A stretch of 64,000 nucleotides of DNA. Source: Geodermatophilus tzadiensis (GTDB lineage: Bacteria > Actinomycetota > Actinomycetes > Mycobacteriales > Geodermatophilaceae). Under the pieces are notes generated by a model, which did no database searches, was not told the DNA's origin, and was given only the letters and a program-made list of their open reading frames with translations. Location: assembly GCF_003002915.1 (NCBI RefSeq), contig NZ_PVTG01000021.1, positions 44,857-108,856 of the forward strand, written 5' to 3'. The translations under genes were made by a program, and so were the position numbers. Positions 50,106 through 59,938 of this stretch are shown here, piece after piece (the first letter of the stretch is position 1; every line of letters begins with the position of its first letter).

Positions 50106-52847
50106 TCAGCTCCTCGTCCCGATGGCGCCCGACGACTGCGTCTGCGGCCCGGGCACCTCGGGGGCGGACGGGGTAAAGTGCTCGACCTGGTCCAGCGTCA
50201 GCTGCCGGGTGAGGTCGAGCCGGGCGACGAAGCGGTCCATGCTGTGCCGTCCGCCGGGCGGGACGACCCGCAGCTGGGTGGCCGCGCCGGGTGGCACCGG
50301 GACGCCGACCGCGGCCAGCACCGTGGACTCGACCTGATTGGCCAGGTCCACCGCGCCGGTGGAGCTGAAGCCATCCCGGTCGAGGTGCGCCACCGTGCCG
50401 AGCACCGGGGAGAGGAAGACCGGGCCGGGCACCGTCTCAAGGCGCATGCCCGCGGTCACCGTCACCGTCGGGTGGACGACGGCCAGCGACCACTCCAGCC
50501 CCCGCTCGGCGCCGAGGCGGGTGAGCCAGTCGACCAGCCGGGCGTCCGCGGCTGCGGCGGCGGCGCGCCGGTCCTCGGGGGTGCCCAGCGTGCGCACCAG
50601 CTCCGGGAGCGGCCCCTGGTCGGAGTAGCCGGTGTCGCTCCAGACGGCGCGGTGCTCGGCGCGCCCGTAGCGCTGCGAGCGGGCGGCCAGGGCGGTCTCG
50701 ATCCGGGCGTGCAGCTGCGCGCCCAGCCAGCCGACGTGCACCTGCGCCCGTCGCGCCTCGTGCACGAGCTGCGCGTGGTCCTCCGGTAAGAACCCGGCCG
50801 ACCCGACCGCCACCGACAGCGGCAGCGCGCCGGACAGCCCGGTCGGGTACGCCGACTCCTCGTCCGCCGTCCCGGCCGCGCCGAACGGGTCGTGCACGAC
50901 GTGGGAGAGCACCCGGGTCCACAGCCGGCTCTGCCGGTAGAGCACGCCGAGCCGCTGCACCTCGCGGGCGACGTGGGCGACGTGCTGCTGCGCCCACGCC
51001 CGGCGGGCCCGCCGCTCGTCCCGCTCGTGCAGCCAGGTGAAGAGCTCCTTCTGCCGCCGCATGAACACCAGCGCGGAGCCGACGAACCACACGAGGAGCA
51101 GGAGGACGGCGAGGAGGCCGCCGATCAGCGGGGAGAGGACGTCCCCGACGACCAGCCCGACGACGAGCAGCAGTGCGACCACCACCGCGGCCAGCGCGCC
51201 GAGGACGAAGCTGCGGGTGCGCCGTTGGGTCTCGAGGATCCGAGCGGGCGGCTGGTCGTCGCCGGTCTCGTCGGCGCTGCCGATCGCCTCGCCCAGCGTC
51301 CGACGGGCCTGCTCGAGCTGCCACGACAGCGCCGAGCCCAGCGCCCAGGTGAAGCTGCGCTGACGTCCCATCCACGCCCCGAGCGAGCGCAGCGTCCCGT
51401 CGAGCACGCCGTAACGGGCGGGATCGCCCGGTCCCGAGGCGGGCCGGTCGCGCTCGGCGACGAGCAGCCGCTCGGCCTGCGCGGCCATGTAGGGGTCGTC
51501 AGGGTGCACCGCGAGGGCGCCGACCTCGGGCAGCGCGCCGACCGGCAGCCGGTGCACCGGCTCGTCGGGGGACGGGACGACGGCCTCGGGCCGGTCGAGC
51601 ACCTGCCGGTCCTGGCCGAACTGGGGCATGTGCACGGCCGGGTGGACGGCCGAGCCGTCGGCCAGGCTGACGCCCACCGTGGTGACGTCGGACCAGAAGG
51701 TGCCGGCGTCGACGGTGCTGGTCTCGGTGCCGGGGGAGACCTGCGCTGCCAACCGGGTCGCCTCGTCGATGAGGACGCTGATGTCGTCCTCGTCGGCGGA
51801 CTGCGGCGCCCGGTCGGCGGGTCGCACGCCGAGGACGAGGACCTCGTAACCGGAGCGGTCGCCGAAGAGCCGGTCGTTGGCCCAGCCGGCGATGCCGCTC
51901 GCGGTCCGGTGCAGGACGCCTGCGACCCACGCCGCCGGGGCGTTGCGGATCGCCGCCCACAGGAAGGACAGGAACATCCGCACCGCCTGCAGCAGCCCGA
52001 CGCTCCGCTTGGGCGGCGACTGGTAGGGGGGCGGGGCAGCGAAGGTGGTGAGGTCGCGGTGCAGACCCAGGACGGCGGTCGCGGCGGCCTCCGCGGCGGG
52101 CAGCGCCTGCACGTCGGGGACGTCGGTCAGCCGGTCCCCGCGTTGGGTGCGGGCCCGGGGGAGCGTCCCCTCGGCTCGGTACACCTGCTCGGACAGGCCG
52201 GTGAACACCGCCTGCGAGTCCAGGGTGCGGGCGTAGGCGCGGGCGACGGTGACCTGCGTCCCCGGCCAGACCTGGGTGCCGTCGAGGGGCGCCTCTGCCA
52301 TCGCCGTCCAGAGGCCGGCGACCGTGGCGAGGCCCGTGGCGGCGTGCGCGGCCAACTCGTCGGCCGGCACCGGACGGCTCACCGCCGTGGGGCTCTGCCC
52401 GTCGCGCGCCTGCAGCAGCACGTTGGGCCGCGATCCCACGACGGCGTCCTCGGGCACCGGCGTGCTGCCCGTGGCGGGCACCAGCAGGTTGACCAGCGGT
52501 GCCGTCCCGAGGCCGATCCGGTCCAGCAGGGCCAGCGATGCGGAGGTCACCGGGACCGCGGGCACCGGCTTCTCGCCGGCGCGGTCGGTGAACACCTGCA
52601 GCAGCAGGACGCGTGCCCCGGTGATGCCGGAGACGGCCAGCCACTGCTCGGCTGGGGAGGTCCGGGTGCCGTCGCGGTCGACGACGGTCAGCAGGGGTGG
52701 GCCCGGGGGCTGGTCGAGGTCGATCCACACGGACGGGCCGAGCAGGTCGGCGGCGGTCCAGTCGCGGACGACCTCGCGCACGTCCGTCGCCGCGCCGCTG
52801 CCCAGCCGGGCGAGGACGACGGTGGTGGGACCGGCGGGGGCGGTCAC
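50106..52847 (-). CDS. Large two-TM protein of the tubulin-like cluster (913 residues)
   Basis: No family is recognised with confidence. Residues 1-300 are a mixed alpha/beta region opening with TTVVLARLGSGAATDVREVV; around 285-330 there are amphipathic helices with Trp (FLSFLWAAIRNAPAAWVAGV). Two membrane helices (FVLGALAAVVVALLLVVG and GGLLAVLLLLVWFVGSALVF) occur near 520-565, followed by a charged coiled coil (HERDERRARRAWAQQHV) and a C-terminal domain of about 300 residues. The start is GTG 52847, overlapping the stop of the tubulin-like gene (GTGA). Coupling suggests a complex with the tubulin-like protein at the membrane. Confidence 0.75.
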   Translation of the reverse strand: MTAPAGPTTVVLARLGSGAATDVREVVRDWTAADLLGPSVWIDLDQPPGPPLLTVVDRDGTRTSPAEQWLAVSGITGARVLLLQVFTDRAGEKPVPAVPVTSASLALLDRIGLGTAPLVNLLVPATGSTPVPEDAVVGSRPNVLLQARDGQSPTAVSRPVPADELAAHAATGLATVAGLWTAMAEAPLDGTQVWPGTQVTVARAYARTLDSQAVFTGLSEQVYRAEGTLPRARTQRGDRLTDVPDVQALPAAEAAATAVLGLHRDLTTFAAPPPYQSPPKRSVGLLQAVRMFLSFLWAAIRNAPAAWVAGVLHRTASGIAGWANDRLFGDRSGYEVLVLGVRPADRAPQSADEDDISVLIDEATRLAAQVSPGTETSTVDAGTFWSDVTTVGVSLADGSAVHPAVHMPQFGQDRQVLDRPEAVVPSPDEPVHRLPVGALPEVGALAVHPDDPYMAAQAERLLVAERDRPASGPGDPARYGVLDGTLRSLGAWMGRQRSFTWALGSALSWQLEQARRTLGEAIGSADETGDDQPPARILETQRRTRSFVLGALAAVVVALLLVVGLVVGDVLSPLIGGLLAVLLLLVWFVGSALVFMRRQKELFTWLHERDERRARRAWAQQHVAHVAREVQRLGVLYRQSRLWTRVLSHVVHDPFGAAGTADEESAYPTGLSGALPLSVAVGSAGFLPEDHAQLVHEARRAQVHVGWLGAQLHARIETALAARSQRYGRAEHRAVWSDTGYSDQGPLPELVRTLGTPEDRRAAAAAADARLVDWLTRLGAERGLEWSLAVVHPTVTVTAGMRLETVPGPVFLSPVLGTVAHLDRDGFSSTGAVDLANQVESTVLAAVGVPVPPGAATQLRVVPPGGRHSMDRFVARLDLTRQLTLDQVEHFTPSAPEVPGPQTQSSGAIGTRS

Positions 52848-55800
52848 GCCCGGGTCCCCGTGATGCCGCGGGTGGCGGTGGGCACGAACGACGCGCCGAC
52901 GTGGTCGGGCAGCTCCAGATTGGTCAGCACCTGGGTGCTCGCCGTCACCAGTTGCGCGGCGATCTCCCAGTCGCGCGGCACCTGCCAGAAGTTGTGCGCG
53001 GTGACCGAGCTGAAGTCGCCGCGCGCACCGGGCACGGCCGGGTCCGGCGGGAGCAGGCTCGTGGCGTCGTCGCGCAGCGAGGCGCACCAGTCCCGGGCCT
53101 CGGCCAGCCGCTGTTCGGCGGTCGAGGCGGCCGCCGGCTCACCCCAGGGCAGCGCACCGCTGCGGGTGCGCCCGTCCCGGATCCACGTCAGCAGAGCCTC
53201 GTTCGGCTGCCGCTCGTCGGCCGACTGCAGGTACCGGCCGAGGTGGAACAGGGCCTGGTAGGGCCGCAGCGCCGGCAGCTGCGTGTCGCTGTCGCACAGG
53301 GCGAGGGCCAGCGGCAGCGACTCGACGGCGGCGGCGAGCAGACCCCAACCCGGCGCATCGCGGGCCGGGTCCTCGGCGCCCAGCAGCGGGTGCGGGAGCC
53401 GGGTGAAGGTGCGCAGCTCCTCCGACCACACGGCGACGCCGCCGTCGAGGATCGGGCCCTCGCCGGGGCGCAGGACCTCCCCGGTCAGCCGGCCGACCAC
53501 CCAGCCGGTGACCAGGGACTGCAGCCAGCTGCGCGACACCGGGACGAAGTCGGTCAGCGACCGGCCGCGTCGCCAGCGCCAGAAGCTGCCGCGCAGCTGC
53601 GGGGAGGCCGACTCGTTCCACTGCTTGCGCACCGGGCGCTGGAGGGAGGAGAAGGCGACTGGGTTGTAGAGGCCGGCGTAGTTGCCGAGGATGTCGATCC
53701 GGCTGCGGGAGACGTCGGTGACCGCCGCGCGCAGCCGCGTGACAGCGTCCCCGTCGATCGGCCGCCGGCCGTCCTGGAGCGCGTCGGCCATCCGGTCGAC
53801 CACGTGCGGGCTGCGCGCCAGCGGCAGCTCGTTGAACTGGTAGGTGACCCGCACCTGCTCGTTGTGCACCGCCTGGACCATGGCGGCGTCGACGGCGACC
53901 AGCGGCGCGGCCAGCTGCAGGGCCGCCTCGAAGCGGTCGACGAAGTGCCGGGCCAGCTCCTCCTGCTCGTGCACACCCGCGCCCGGCCGGTCGAGGTAGG
54001 CGTCCAGGCCCTGGGTGATGAAGCCGCCCATGACCTCGTCGGGGCGGGTGACCCAGGCGCGGGCGCCGTCGAGCAGCGCGACGTGGTCGAGCCGGACGCG
54101 GTAGGTGGCCCGCCGCGAGGGGTTCACCGTGGCCAGCGCCTGCGGCCACCACTCCGAGACCCGGCCGATGCGGACCGGCGAGCCGTTGGTGTCGATGCCG
54201 GTGAGCCGGTCGGCGGTGCGCAGCCGGCTGCGCACGTCGGCGTGCAGCCAGGTCAGCACCTCGAAGACGGCGTGCTCCTCGGCCCGCTCGGCCGAGACCG
54301 CGCCACCGCCGGGGGCGAAGCCGTTGAAACTTTGCACCAGCTGGTCGGCGTAGGACCGCGGGTAGGTGGCGATGTCCTCGAGCAGGACCTCGTTCTGAGC
54401 GGTCGCGAAGCGGGCGGGCACGTCCTCGCCGACCGGCCACTGCTGCACCTGCGTCGTCGACACGGTCGACACCGGGATCTGGCCGACGGTGGCCCGCTCG
54501 GCGGCCTCGAGCTCCTCGCGGGCGTGCTGCAGCCCGGTGCGCAGCGGCGGCAGCAGGTCGGTGCCCAGCTGGGCGAGGAGATCGCCGGCGAGCGCGGCGC
54601 CCTTGCGGACGAACAGGTCGCCGAAGTGCTGCCGGATGCGGGTCGTCGCCCGGCCGACGACGCCGTGGTTGGCGTCGATGGCGGCGGTGACCGTCTGCAG
54701 CTCGGCGGTGACGTCGGCGGCAATCTCCTGCGGGTGCATCGTGATGGCCGAGTTGCGGGAGAGCTGTTCGGCGGCGACCTGCAGGTCCGTGGCCAGCGTC
54801 TCGAGCAGTCGCTCGGCCACGGGCAGCCCGCGCTCGCCGGCCACCCGCAGCACCGCCGTCTCCAACCGGGCCTGGACGTGCGGCACCCACCGCACGGCGG
54901 CCTCGCGCAGCTCGGCGTCGGCGTCGCCGCTGATCCGCTGGAACGAGGAGCTGATGAGACCGGCCAGCTGCTGCGCGAAGTGCGCTCCCTTGGCGGTGTA
55001 TCCCGGGACCATGGCCGGGGCCACCGCCGCGGAGGTTGAGTTCGCGGCGAGCGTCTCGCGCGCCTCGGCGGTCCACACGTCGTCGACGAGGTGGCGCAGG
55101 TAGCTGGTGTCGCGGGCACGCAGGTCGGGCAGCCCGGCCCACTGGAGGAACTGCGGGTAGTACTCGGCGGCGGTCGAGGTGACCGCCTGCTGGGGGCTGC
55201 GCTGTCCCGTCTGCACGGTGACGTCCCAGTGCCCGCGCAGCAGCCGCTCCAGGCCGCGGCGGGCCAGCCGCTGGGAGGCGTACTCGGCGTACCGGTCGCG
55301 GCCCAGGCCGAGGGAGGCGAAGCCGATCGAGCCGAAGACCAGCGGCTCGGTCGTCTCGCCCTGTGCGCTGTGGGCGGACGGTTGCAGGCTGAGCTGGGTG
55401 CGGTCCTCGAGGTGGTTGGCGGCCGCCTCGAGGTTGCCCACGGCGTAGGCCTGCAGGCTCGTCTGCTGCGACTCCGACAGGAAGAGCGAGGCCAGCGACC
55501 GGGCGAAGCCGCGGTAGATGGTCTCCGAGGCGCCGTCGCCGAAGCGGGCGCCGGTCACGCCGTTGTAGGCGCCGACGGGGAAGGTCAGCAGCGGCCCGCG
55601 GCCCGGCTCGACCGGCTGGGGGACGCCGCCGTAGACCGACCACTCCTCGGCCGTCCACCGCGTCTGGCGTGCGGCCATCGCCGACATGAGCTCGGCGACG
55701 GTGCCCAGGGCGTTGGCGTTGACCCCGGCGCGGCGGTTGGGCTGCAGCCGGTCGAAGACGTCGGGCGTGTAGAGGAAGGCCAGTGCTTGCTCAGCGGGGA

Positions 55801-56431
55801 AGTTCGGCACCTGTCCGGCGACGGCGCGCAGCAGGTTGCAGACGTCGAGGGTCATGGACGCCCCGGTGCCGCCGGCCAGGGAGGAGACGACGAAGACGAG
55901 GGTGTCCTGAGCGGGCCCCTGCGGGAGGTCGAGCAGGCCTGCGAGGGTGCGCAGGTCGCTGTCGGCGGCGCTCTGGTTGAGCCGCTCGGCGACCGGGACG
56001 AGCCGCTCGTACACGAGGCCCGCCCGTGCCAGCGTCAGCAGCCGCCCGACCGCGCGGTACTGGCCGGCGCCAGCGGTGATCGGCGTGGTGACCGCCTTGG
56101 GGTCGGGGCGCCAGCGGGCCAGCTGGCGCAGCTGGTTGCCGGTGGGCTGGTGGGACAGGGTCGACTGCAGCGCGGCGTCCAGGACCGCGTAGCTGTCCAC
56201 CGGGGTGCTCACCGGGACGTAGGTGCCGCCCTGCGCCGGCACGGTCTGCGGCAGACCGGGGCCGACCCCGTCCGGCGCCGACGGGACGTCGATGTGCACG
56301 AACTCCCAGCACCGGGGCAGGTGGTCGGCGGTCCAGCCCAGCGTGGCGAGCCCTGAGCGCAGCTGGTCCATGAGGAACTGCAGGGTCTTTCCGCCCGAGC
56401 CGCCCAGGCCGACGACGCAGATCTTGTACAC
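52844..56431 (-). CDS. Tubulin-like protein (Tubulin_2 type), 1195 residues
   Basis: The N-terminus has the nucleotide-fold opening MYKICVVGLGGSGGKTLQFL and, near residues 183-191, VVSSLAGGTGASMTLDVCNL, the glycine-rich GGTG(A/T)S loop that contacts guanine nucleotide in tubulin/FtsZ proteins. The following FLYTPDVFDRL and NANALGTVAELMSA fit the same fold. Beyond about residue 420 the protein continues for over 750 residues of largely helical sequence without recognised domains, far larger than FtsZ or TubZ. No membrane helix is present. Known bacterial relatives occur beside vWA and GTPase genes. It is third gene of the minus-strand operon beginning at 59780. Confidence 0.85.
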   Translation of the reverse strand: MYKICVVGLGGSGGKTLQFLMDQLRSGLATLGWTADHLPRCWEFVHIDVPSAPDGVGPGLPQTVPAQGGTYVPVSTPVDSYAVLDAALQSTLSHQPTGNQLRQLARWRPDPKAVTTPITAGAGQYRAVGRLLTLARAGLVYERLVPVAERLNQSAADSDLRTLAGLLDLPQGPAQDTLVFVVSSLAGGTGASMTLDVCNLLRAVAGQVPNFPAEQALAFLYTPDVFDRLQPNRRAGVNANALGTVAELMSAMAARQTRWTAEEWSVYGGVPQPVEPGRGPLLTFPVGAYNGVTGARFGDGASETIYRGFARSLASLFLSESQQTSLQAYAVGNLEAAANHLEDRTQLSLQPSAHSAQGETTEPLVFGSIGFASLGLGRDRYAEYASQRLARRGLERLLRGHWDVTVQTGQRSPQQAVTSTAAEYYPQFLQWAGLPDLRARDTSYLRHLVDDVWTAEARETLAANSTSAAVAPAMVPGYTAKGAHFAQQLAGLISSSFQRISGDADAELREAAVRWVPHVQARLETAVLRVAGERGLPVAERLLETLATDLQVAAEQLSRNSAITMHPQEIAADVTAELQTVTAAIDANHGVVGRATTRIRQHFGDLFVRKGAALAGDLLAQLGTDLLPPLRTGLQHAREELEAAERATVGQIPVSTVSTTQVQQWPVGEDVPARFATAQNEVLLEDIATYPRSYADQLVQSFNGFAPGGGAVSAERAEEHAVFEVLTWLHADVRSRLRTADRLTGIDTNGSPVRIGRVSEWWPQALATVNPSRRATYRVRLDHVALLDGARAWVTRPDEVMGGFITQGLDAYLDRPGAGVHEQEELARHFVDRFEAALQLAAPLVAVDAAMVQAVHNEQVRVTYQFNELPLARSPHVVDRMADALQDGRRPIDGDAVTRLRAAVTDVSRSRIDILGNYAGLYNPVAFSSLQRPVRKQWNESASPQLRGSFWRWRRGRSLTDFVPVSRSWLQSLVTGWVVGRLTGEVLRPGEGPILDGGVAVWSEELRTFTRLPHPLLGAEDPARDAPGWGLLAAAVESLPLALALCDSDTQLPALRPYQALFHLGRYLQSADERQPNEALLTWIRDGRTRSGALPWGEPAAASTAEQRLAEARDWCASLRDDATSLLPPDPAVPGARGDFSSVTAHNFWQVPRDWEIAAQLVTASTQVLTNLELPDHVGASFVPTATRGITGTRA

Positions 56432-56469
56432 GAGGGGTCACTCCAGGTCGGTGCGGGTTCCGGGCGCGC

Positions 56470-59256
56470 TCAGCGCCGGTGGGGATCGGACGAGGACGGC
56501 CATGGGGAGCCGCCGCCGGCGAACGGGTCGTGGGCCGGCTGCGGCACCGGGGTCCCGGGCGTGCCGGCGGGGGGCCAGGCACCGCCGCCGCCCGGCCAGG
56601 CCGACGGTGGGCCACCGAACGGATCCGGTGCCGGGCCGCCGCCGGACGGACCGCCGAAGGGGTCCGGCGGGGGCGGGGAACTGGCCGGGGCGTCGGCGCT
56701 CTGCCGGGCCGCGGCGCGGAGGCTGTCGACGGCACCGGCGCCCTCGGCGCGGGCCCGGGCCAGCAGCGCCTGCCGCTGCTCCTCCGGCGCGACCGCGTCG
56801 ACGACGAGCAGCAGCCGGGCGGGCACCTCGGGAGCGTTGGAGGCCGCCGAGGTGCGGTCGAGCAGCAGCGTCCAGCTGCCCGCGAGGGCCAGCGGCAGCC
56901 GCGCGGCCAGCGTCTTCGGCGCCCGGCCGCCCGGAGCGCCCGAGACGCCGACCTGCGCCGGGTCCTCGACCTCGGCGAAGCCGGCCTCGGTGAGCCGCAC
57001 GCCGGCGCGGGCACGGACCGGGATGCCGGAGAGCACCGCGCGCCGGCGTCCGCCGTCGGGCGGGGGCACCGGGGCCCACGGGCGGTCGAGGGCGGCGCCG
57101 GACAGGCCGCCGGGGCCCACGCGCACGTCGAGGACGGTCGACTGCAGCGGTTTGTCGGGCAGCTTCGCGGCGATCCGGCGGCCGAGCAGGAACACCAGCA
57201 CCGGCAGGCCGATGCCGATGAGCAGCGCGGCGAGGAAGACGCCCACGAGCACGCCGGTGTCGGCGGGCCGCACCATCTCGGCGGTGTAGGACACGGAGAC
57301 CTCGACCGCGCGCCCGTCCCGCTCGCCGGCGTCGATGCCCTCGGGCGCGGCGCGCAGGACGATCGTGCCCTGCAGGTCACCGTCGCCGACGACGTCGGAC
57401 TGCAGCTGCACACTCAGCTCGCCGGTCTCACCCTCGGCCAGCTCGAGGCAATTCCCGGCGCTGTCGTACGGCGAGAGGGCGGCCACCGTCTCGACGCCAC
57501 GCGGGCGGACGCTGGCCGTCGCGGACTCCACCCACACGCAGCCGGGGCCGGTGACGGGCAGGGCCACGGACTCGCTGGGCTCCGTGCCCTCCAGCCGGCC
57601 GACGTTGACCGGGTCGACGGCAACGGTCGGGAAGCCCAGCGGGGGGAGCACCTCGACCTGCCGGGTGCGCACCTGTGGCTGCAGCACCTGGCCGCTGACG
57701 GTGGTGACCGCCAGCGAGGTGACCAGCTCGGCCCGGCCCTGCGGGAAGTCGTCCGGGACCGGGTCGAGCGGGACGGCGCCGAGCTGGTCGCCTGGGACGC
57801 CCGTCGCGAGCGGGGCCTCGGTGCCGTCGGGCGCGCGCAGCGTGACTTCGAGGGCGAGCGTGGGTGCGGGCTCGCCGAGCGTGGCGGGGCTGTCGTCGGA
57901 GCGGACCAGCGCGAACGGCACCGTGCCGAACTCCTCGCCGACCTGATACTCGACCGGGAGGCCGGGCGCGACGACCGCGGCCAGGTCGGCCTGGATGGTC
58001 AGCTGGGTGCGGGTCACCGCGTCGGGGTTGCGGCCGGTCGGGTCGACGAAGACCACCTGCCAGGTGCCCGACCAGTTGGCGCCGTCGGCGGGGATCGTCG
58101 CGTCGATCGCGAAGGCGCCGTCGGCGTACCAGGTGTAGTCGAGAGCGACCGCGCCGGCCATCACGACGTCCGAGGGGTCCGCGGCGTCATAACTCAGCAC
58201 CTGCGGCGGCTGCACGCCCGGCGGCTGCACGTACACGTCGATGCCGGCCGCGTCGGAGGTGCCGACCAGGTGGATGGAGGTGATGGAGGCGTCGAGGGTG
58301 AAGGTGTGCGCCTGCTGTGGGCAGGCCGCGCCCACGCACACGCCCTTCTCGTCCACCGGCTGCGGCGGATTGGCCGGGTCGCCCACGGCGTCGAAGGCGA
58401 GCACCAGGTCCTGGACGTCGTCCGCCGGTAGGAACAGGCCGTACGCGGTCGCCGCACCGCACTGGGTCGGCGTGGACTCGGCGATGCTGCTGAGCAGGCC
58501 CAGGTCCACTCCGTCGCCGGACAGGCCCAGGGCGATGAGCAGGATCCGGTCCTCGCGCAGCTGGTCGGCCACGCCGCCGGCGCGGCACAGGTCGGCGCGG
58601 CCCGCTTCGGCCACCTGCGCGGCGGCGGCGTCGGAGGTGATGGGCGTGCCCTCCGCGCCCGGGATGGGCAGCGTCTCGCCGTACTGCCGGCGCTCGACGT
58701 CGGTGTCGCGGGCCGAGAGCTCGTACTGGCCGTCGGTGAACAGCACCAGGGCCTGGCAGGGGCGCTCGGCCGCGGGGGTGCGGTGTTCCACGAGCCGCTG
58801 ACGGGCGGTGCTCAGGGCCGTCCAGTAGTCGGTCTCGAAGCCGTCGTCGCGCGCGGCGAAGTCGGCGACGGCGGCGGAGGCGGCGGGCAGCGACGCCACC
58901 GTCAGCGGTGCCCAGTCCGCGGCGCTGCGCACGCCGGCGGAGAAGCCGCTGACGGCGAGCTCGATGGTCGCGCCGCTGCGGGCGGCGGTGTCGGCGAGCC
59001 GCGCGAGCAGCAGCTGCGCGGCGGCCACGCGCGTGTCGTCGGGGTCGGTGCGGCCGAGGCTGCCGCTCTCGTCGACCAACAGGAGGACGTTGGCCTGCCC
59101 GGTCTCGGCCAGGCAGGCGCCAAGGTCTTGCAGCGCGGCAGTCCCCGCAGGGGACGGCACGGCGGAGGCGGGGACGGCAAGTCCGGTGAGGGCGAGCACC
59201 GCCGCGATCAGGACCAGCAGGGCGGCGACGACGCGGCGGGGCAGGGCGCGGGTCAC
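56470..59256 (-). CDS. Extracytoplasmic vWA-domain membrane protein with DPF-repeat tail (928 residues)
   Basis: A signal sequence (TRALPRRVVAALLVLIAAVL, cut near ASA) leads to a vWA domain with the metal site VLLLVDESGSLGRTD (D62, S64, S66). The middle 400 residues are beta-rich and Ig-like, with paired cysteines. One membrane helix lies at about 662-690 (VGVFLAALLIGIGLPVLVFLL). The cytoplasmic part has a further beta domain and a tail with PPDPFGGPSG, PDPFGGPPSA and HDPFAGGGS. It could sense or bind something outside and signal inward. GTG 59256 overlaps the preceding stop (GTGA). Confidence 0.85.
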   Translation of the reverse strand: MTRALPRRVVAALLVLIAAVLALTGLAVPASAVPSPAGTAALQDLGACLAETGQANVLLLVDESGSLGRTDPDDTRVAAAQLLLARLADTAARSGATIELAVSGFSAGVRSAADWAPLTVASLPAASAAVADFAARDDGFETDYWTALSTARQRLVEHRTPAAERPCQALVLFTDGQYELSARDTDVERRQYGETLPIPGAEGTPITSDAAAAQVAEAGRADLCRAGGVADQLREDRILLIALGLSGDGVDLGLLSSIAESTPTQCGAATAYGLFLPADDVQDLVLAFDAVGDPANPPQPVDEKGVCVGAACPQQAHTFTLDASITSIHLVGTSDAAGIDVYVQPPGVQPPQVLSYDAADPSDVVMAGAVALDYTWYADGAFAIDATIPADGANWSGTWQVVFVDPTGRNPDAVTRTQLTIQADLAAVVAPGLPVEYQVGEEFGTVPFALVRSDDSPATLGEPAPTLALEVTLRAPDGTEAPLATGVPGDQLGAVPLDPVPDDFPQGRAELVTSLAVTTVSGQVLQPQVRTRQVEVLPPLGFPTVAVDPVNVGRLEGTEPSESVALPVTGPGCVWVESATASVRPRGVETVAALSPYDSAGNCLELAEGETGELSVQLQSDVVGDGDLQGTIVLRAAPEGIDAGERDGRAVEVSVSYTAEMVRPADTGVLVGVFLAALLIGIGLPVLVFLLGRRIAAKLPDKPLQSTVLDVRVGPGGLSGAALDRPWAPVPPPDGGRRRAVLSGIPVRARAGVRLTEAGFAEVEDPAQVGVSGAPGGRAPKTLAARLPLALAGSWTLLLDRTSAASNAPEVPARLLLVVDAVAPEEQRQALLARARAEGAGAVDSLRAAARQSADAPASSPPPPDPFGGPSGGGPAPDPFGGPPSAWPGGGGAWPPAGTPGTPVPQPAHDPFAGGGSPWPSSSDPHRR

Positions 59257-59780
59257 GCGAAGACCTCGAGACGGGAGAACCAGTCGGCGAACAGCCAGGC
59301 GTGCGCCCCTGCGGCCAGCAGGGCGAGGACGACCGTGCCCAGCCGCAGCGCACGCACCACGCCGTCGCGGCCGAGGTACCAGGCGCTGGCGCGGCGGCGG
59401 GTGTCGGTCAGCGTCGCCGCGATGAGCAGCGCGGCGGCGCCGAAGGTGGCCACCGCCCAGCCGAGCACGTGCCAGCCCCACCCGTCGAGGAACAGCAGCG
59501 GCACGGTGACCAGCGGGGCGAGCAGCGCGGCGCCGAGCAACGCCAGGGGCGGCCTGGCCCGCTCGGCAGGGGCTCCGGCCGGCGCCGCGCCCCACGGCGA
59601 GCCGCCGCCCGGGGGCGGTCCGGCCGGCGGTAAGCCCTCGGGCGGCGGGGGAGGCAGGAAGCCCCCGATCGTTGGGAAGCCGCCCGTCGCAGGGCCGCCA
59701 GGGGCGGGGAACCCGCCGGGCGAGCCGCTGCCCGGGCGTCCGCCGGTCGGCGGGCCCCAGGGGTTGGCCGGGCCGGTCAC
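59253..59780 (-). CDS. Small membrane protein with glycine/proline-rich N-terminus
   Basis: The 175-residue product starts at GTG 59780 (ggag upstream) with PANPWGPPTGGRPGSGSPGG and similar low-complexity sequence to about residue 78. Three to four membrane helices follow: LALLGAALLAPLVTVPLLFL, WHVLGWAVATFGAAALLIAA and LGTVVLALLAAGAHAWLFAD. The gene overlaps the vWA membrane-protein gene by 4 bp, so its product is probably made in step with it. No family is recognised. Confidence 0.7.
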   Translation of the reverse strand: MTGPANPWGPPTGGRPGSGSPGGFPAPGGPATGGFPTIGGFLPPPPPEGLPPAGPPPGGGSPWGAAPAGAPAERARPPLALLGAALLAPLVTVPLLFLDGWGWHVLGWAVATFGAAALLIAATLTDTRRRASAWYLGRDGVVRALRLGTVVLALLAAGAHAWLFADWFSRLEVFA

Positions 59781-59938
59781 GCGGCGCTCCGGGTGAACGG
59801 CCGCGGGCCCGCGGGCACGCGAGGGACGAGCATCGGTTCCCCCCTCGGTCGGCTTCGCAGCGGGTGCGAGTCCGGTCGAGTATCGACATCGGTCCTGACA
59901 GCGGCAACGAGCTTTGAGGCGGTCTTCGCTGACTCTGG

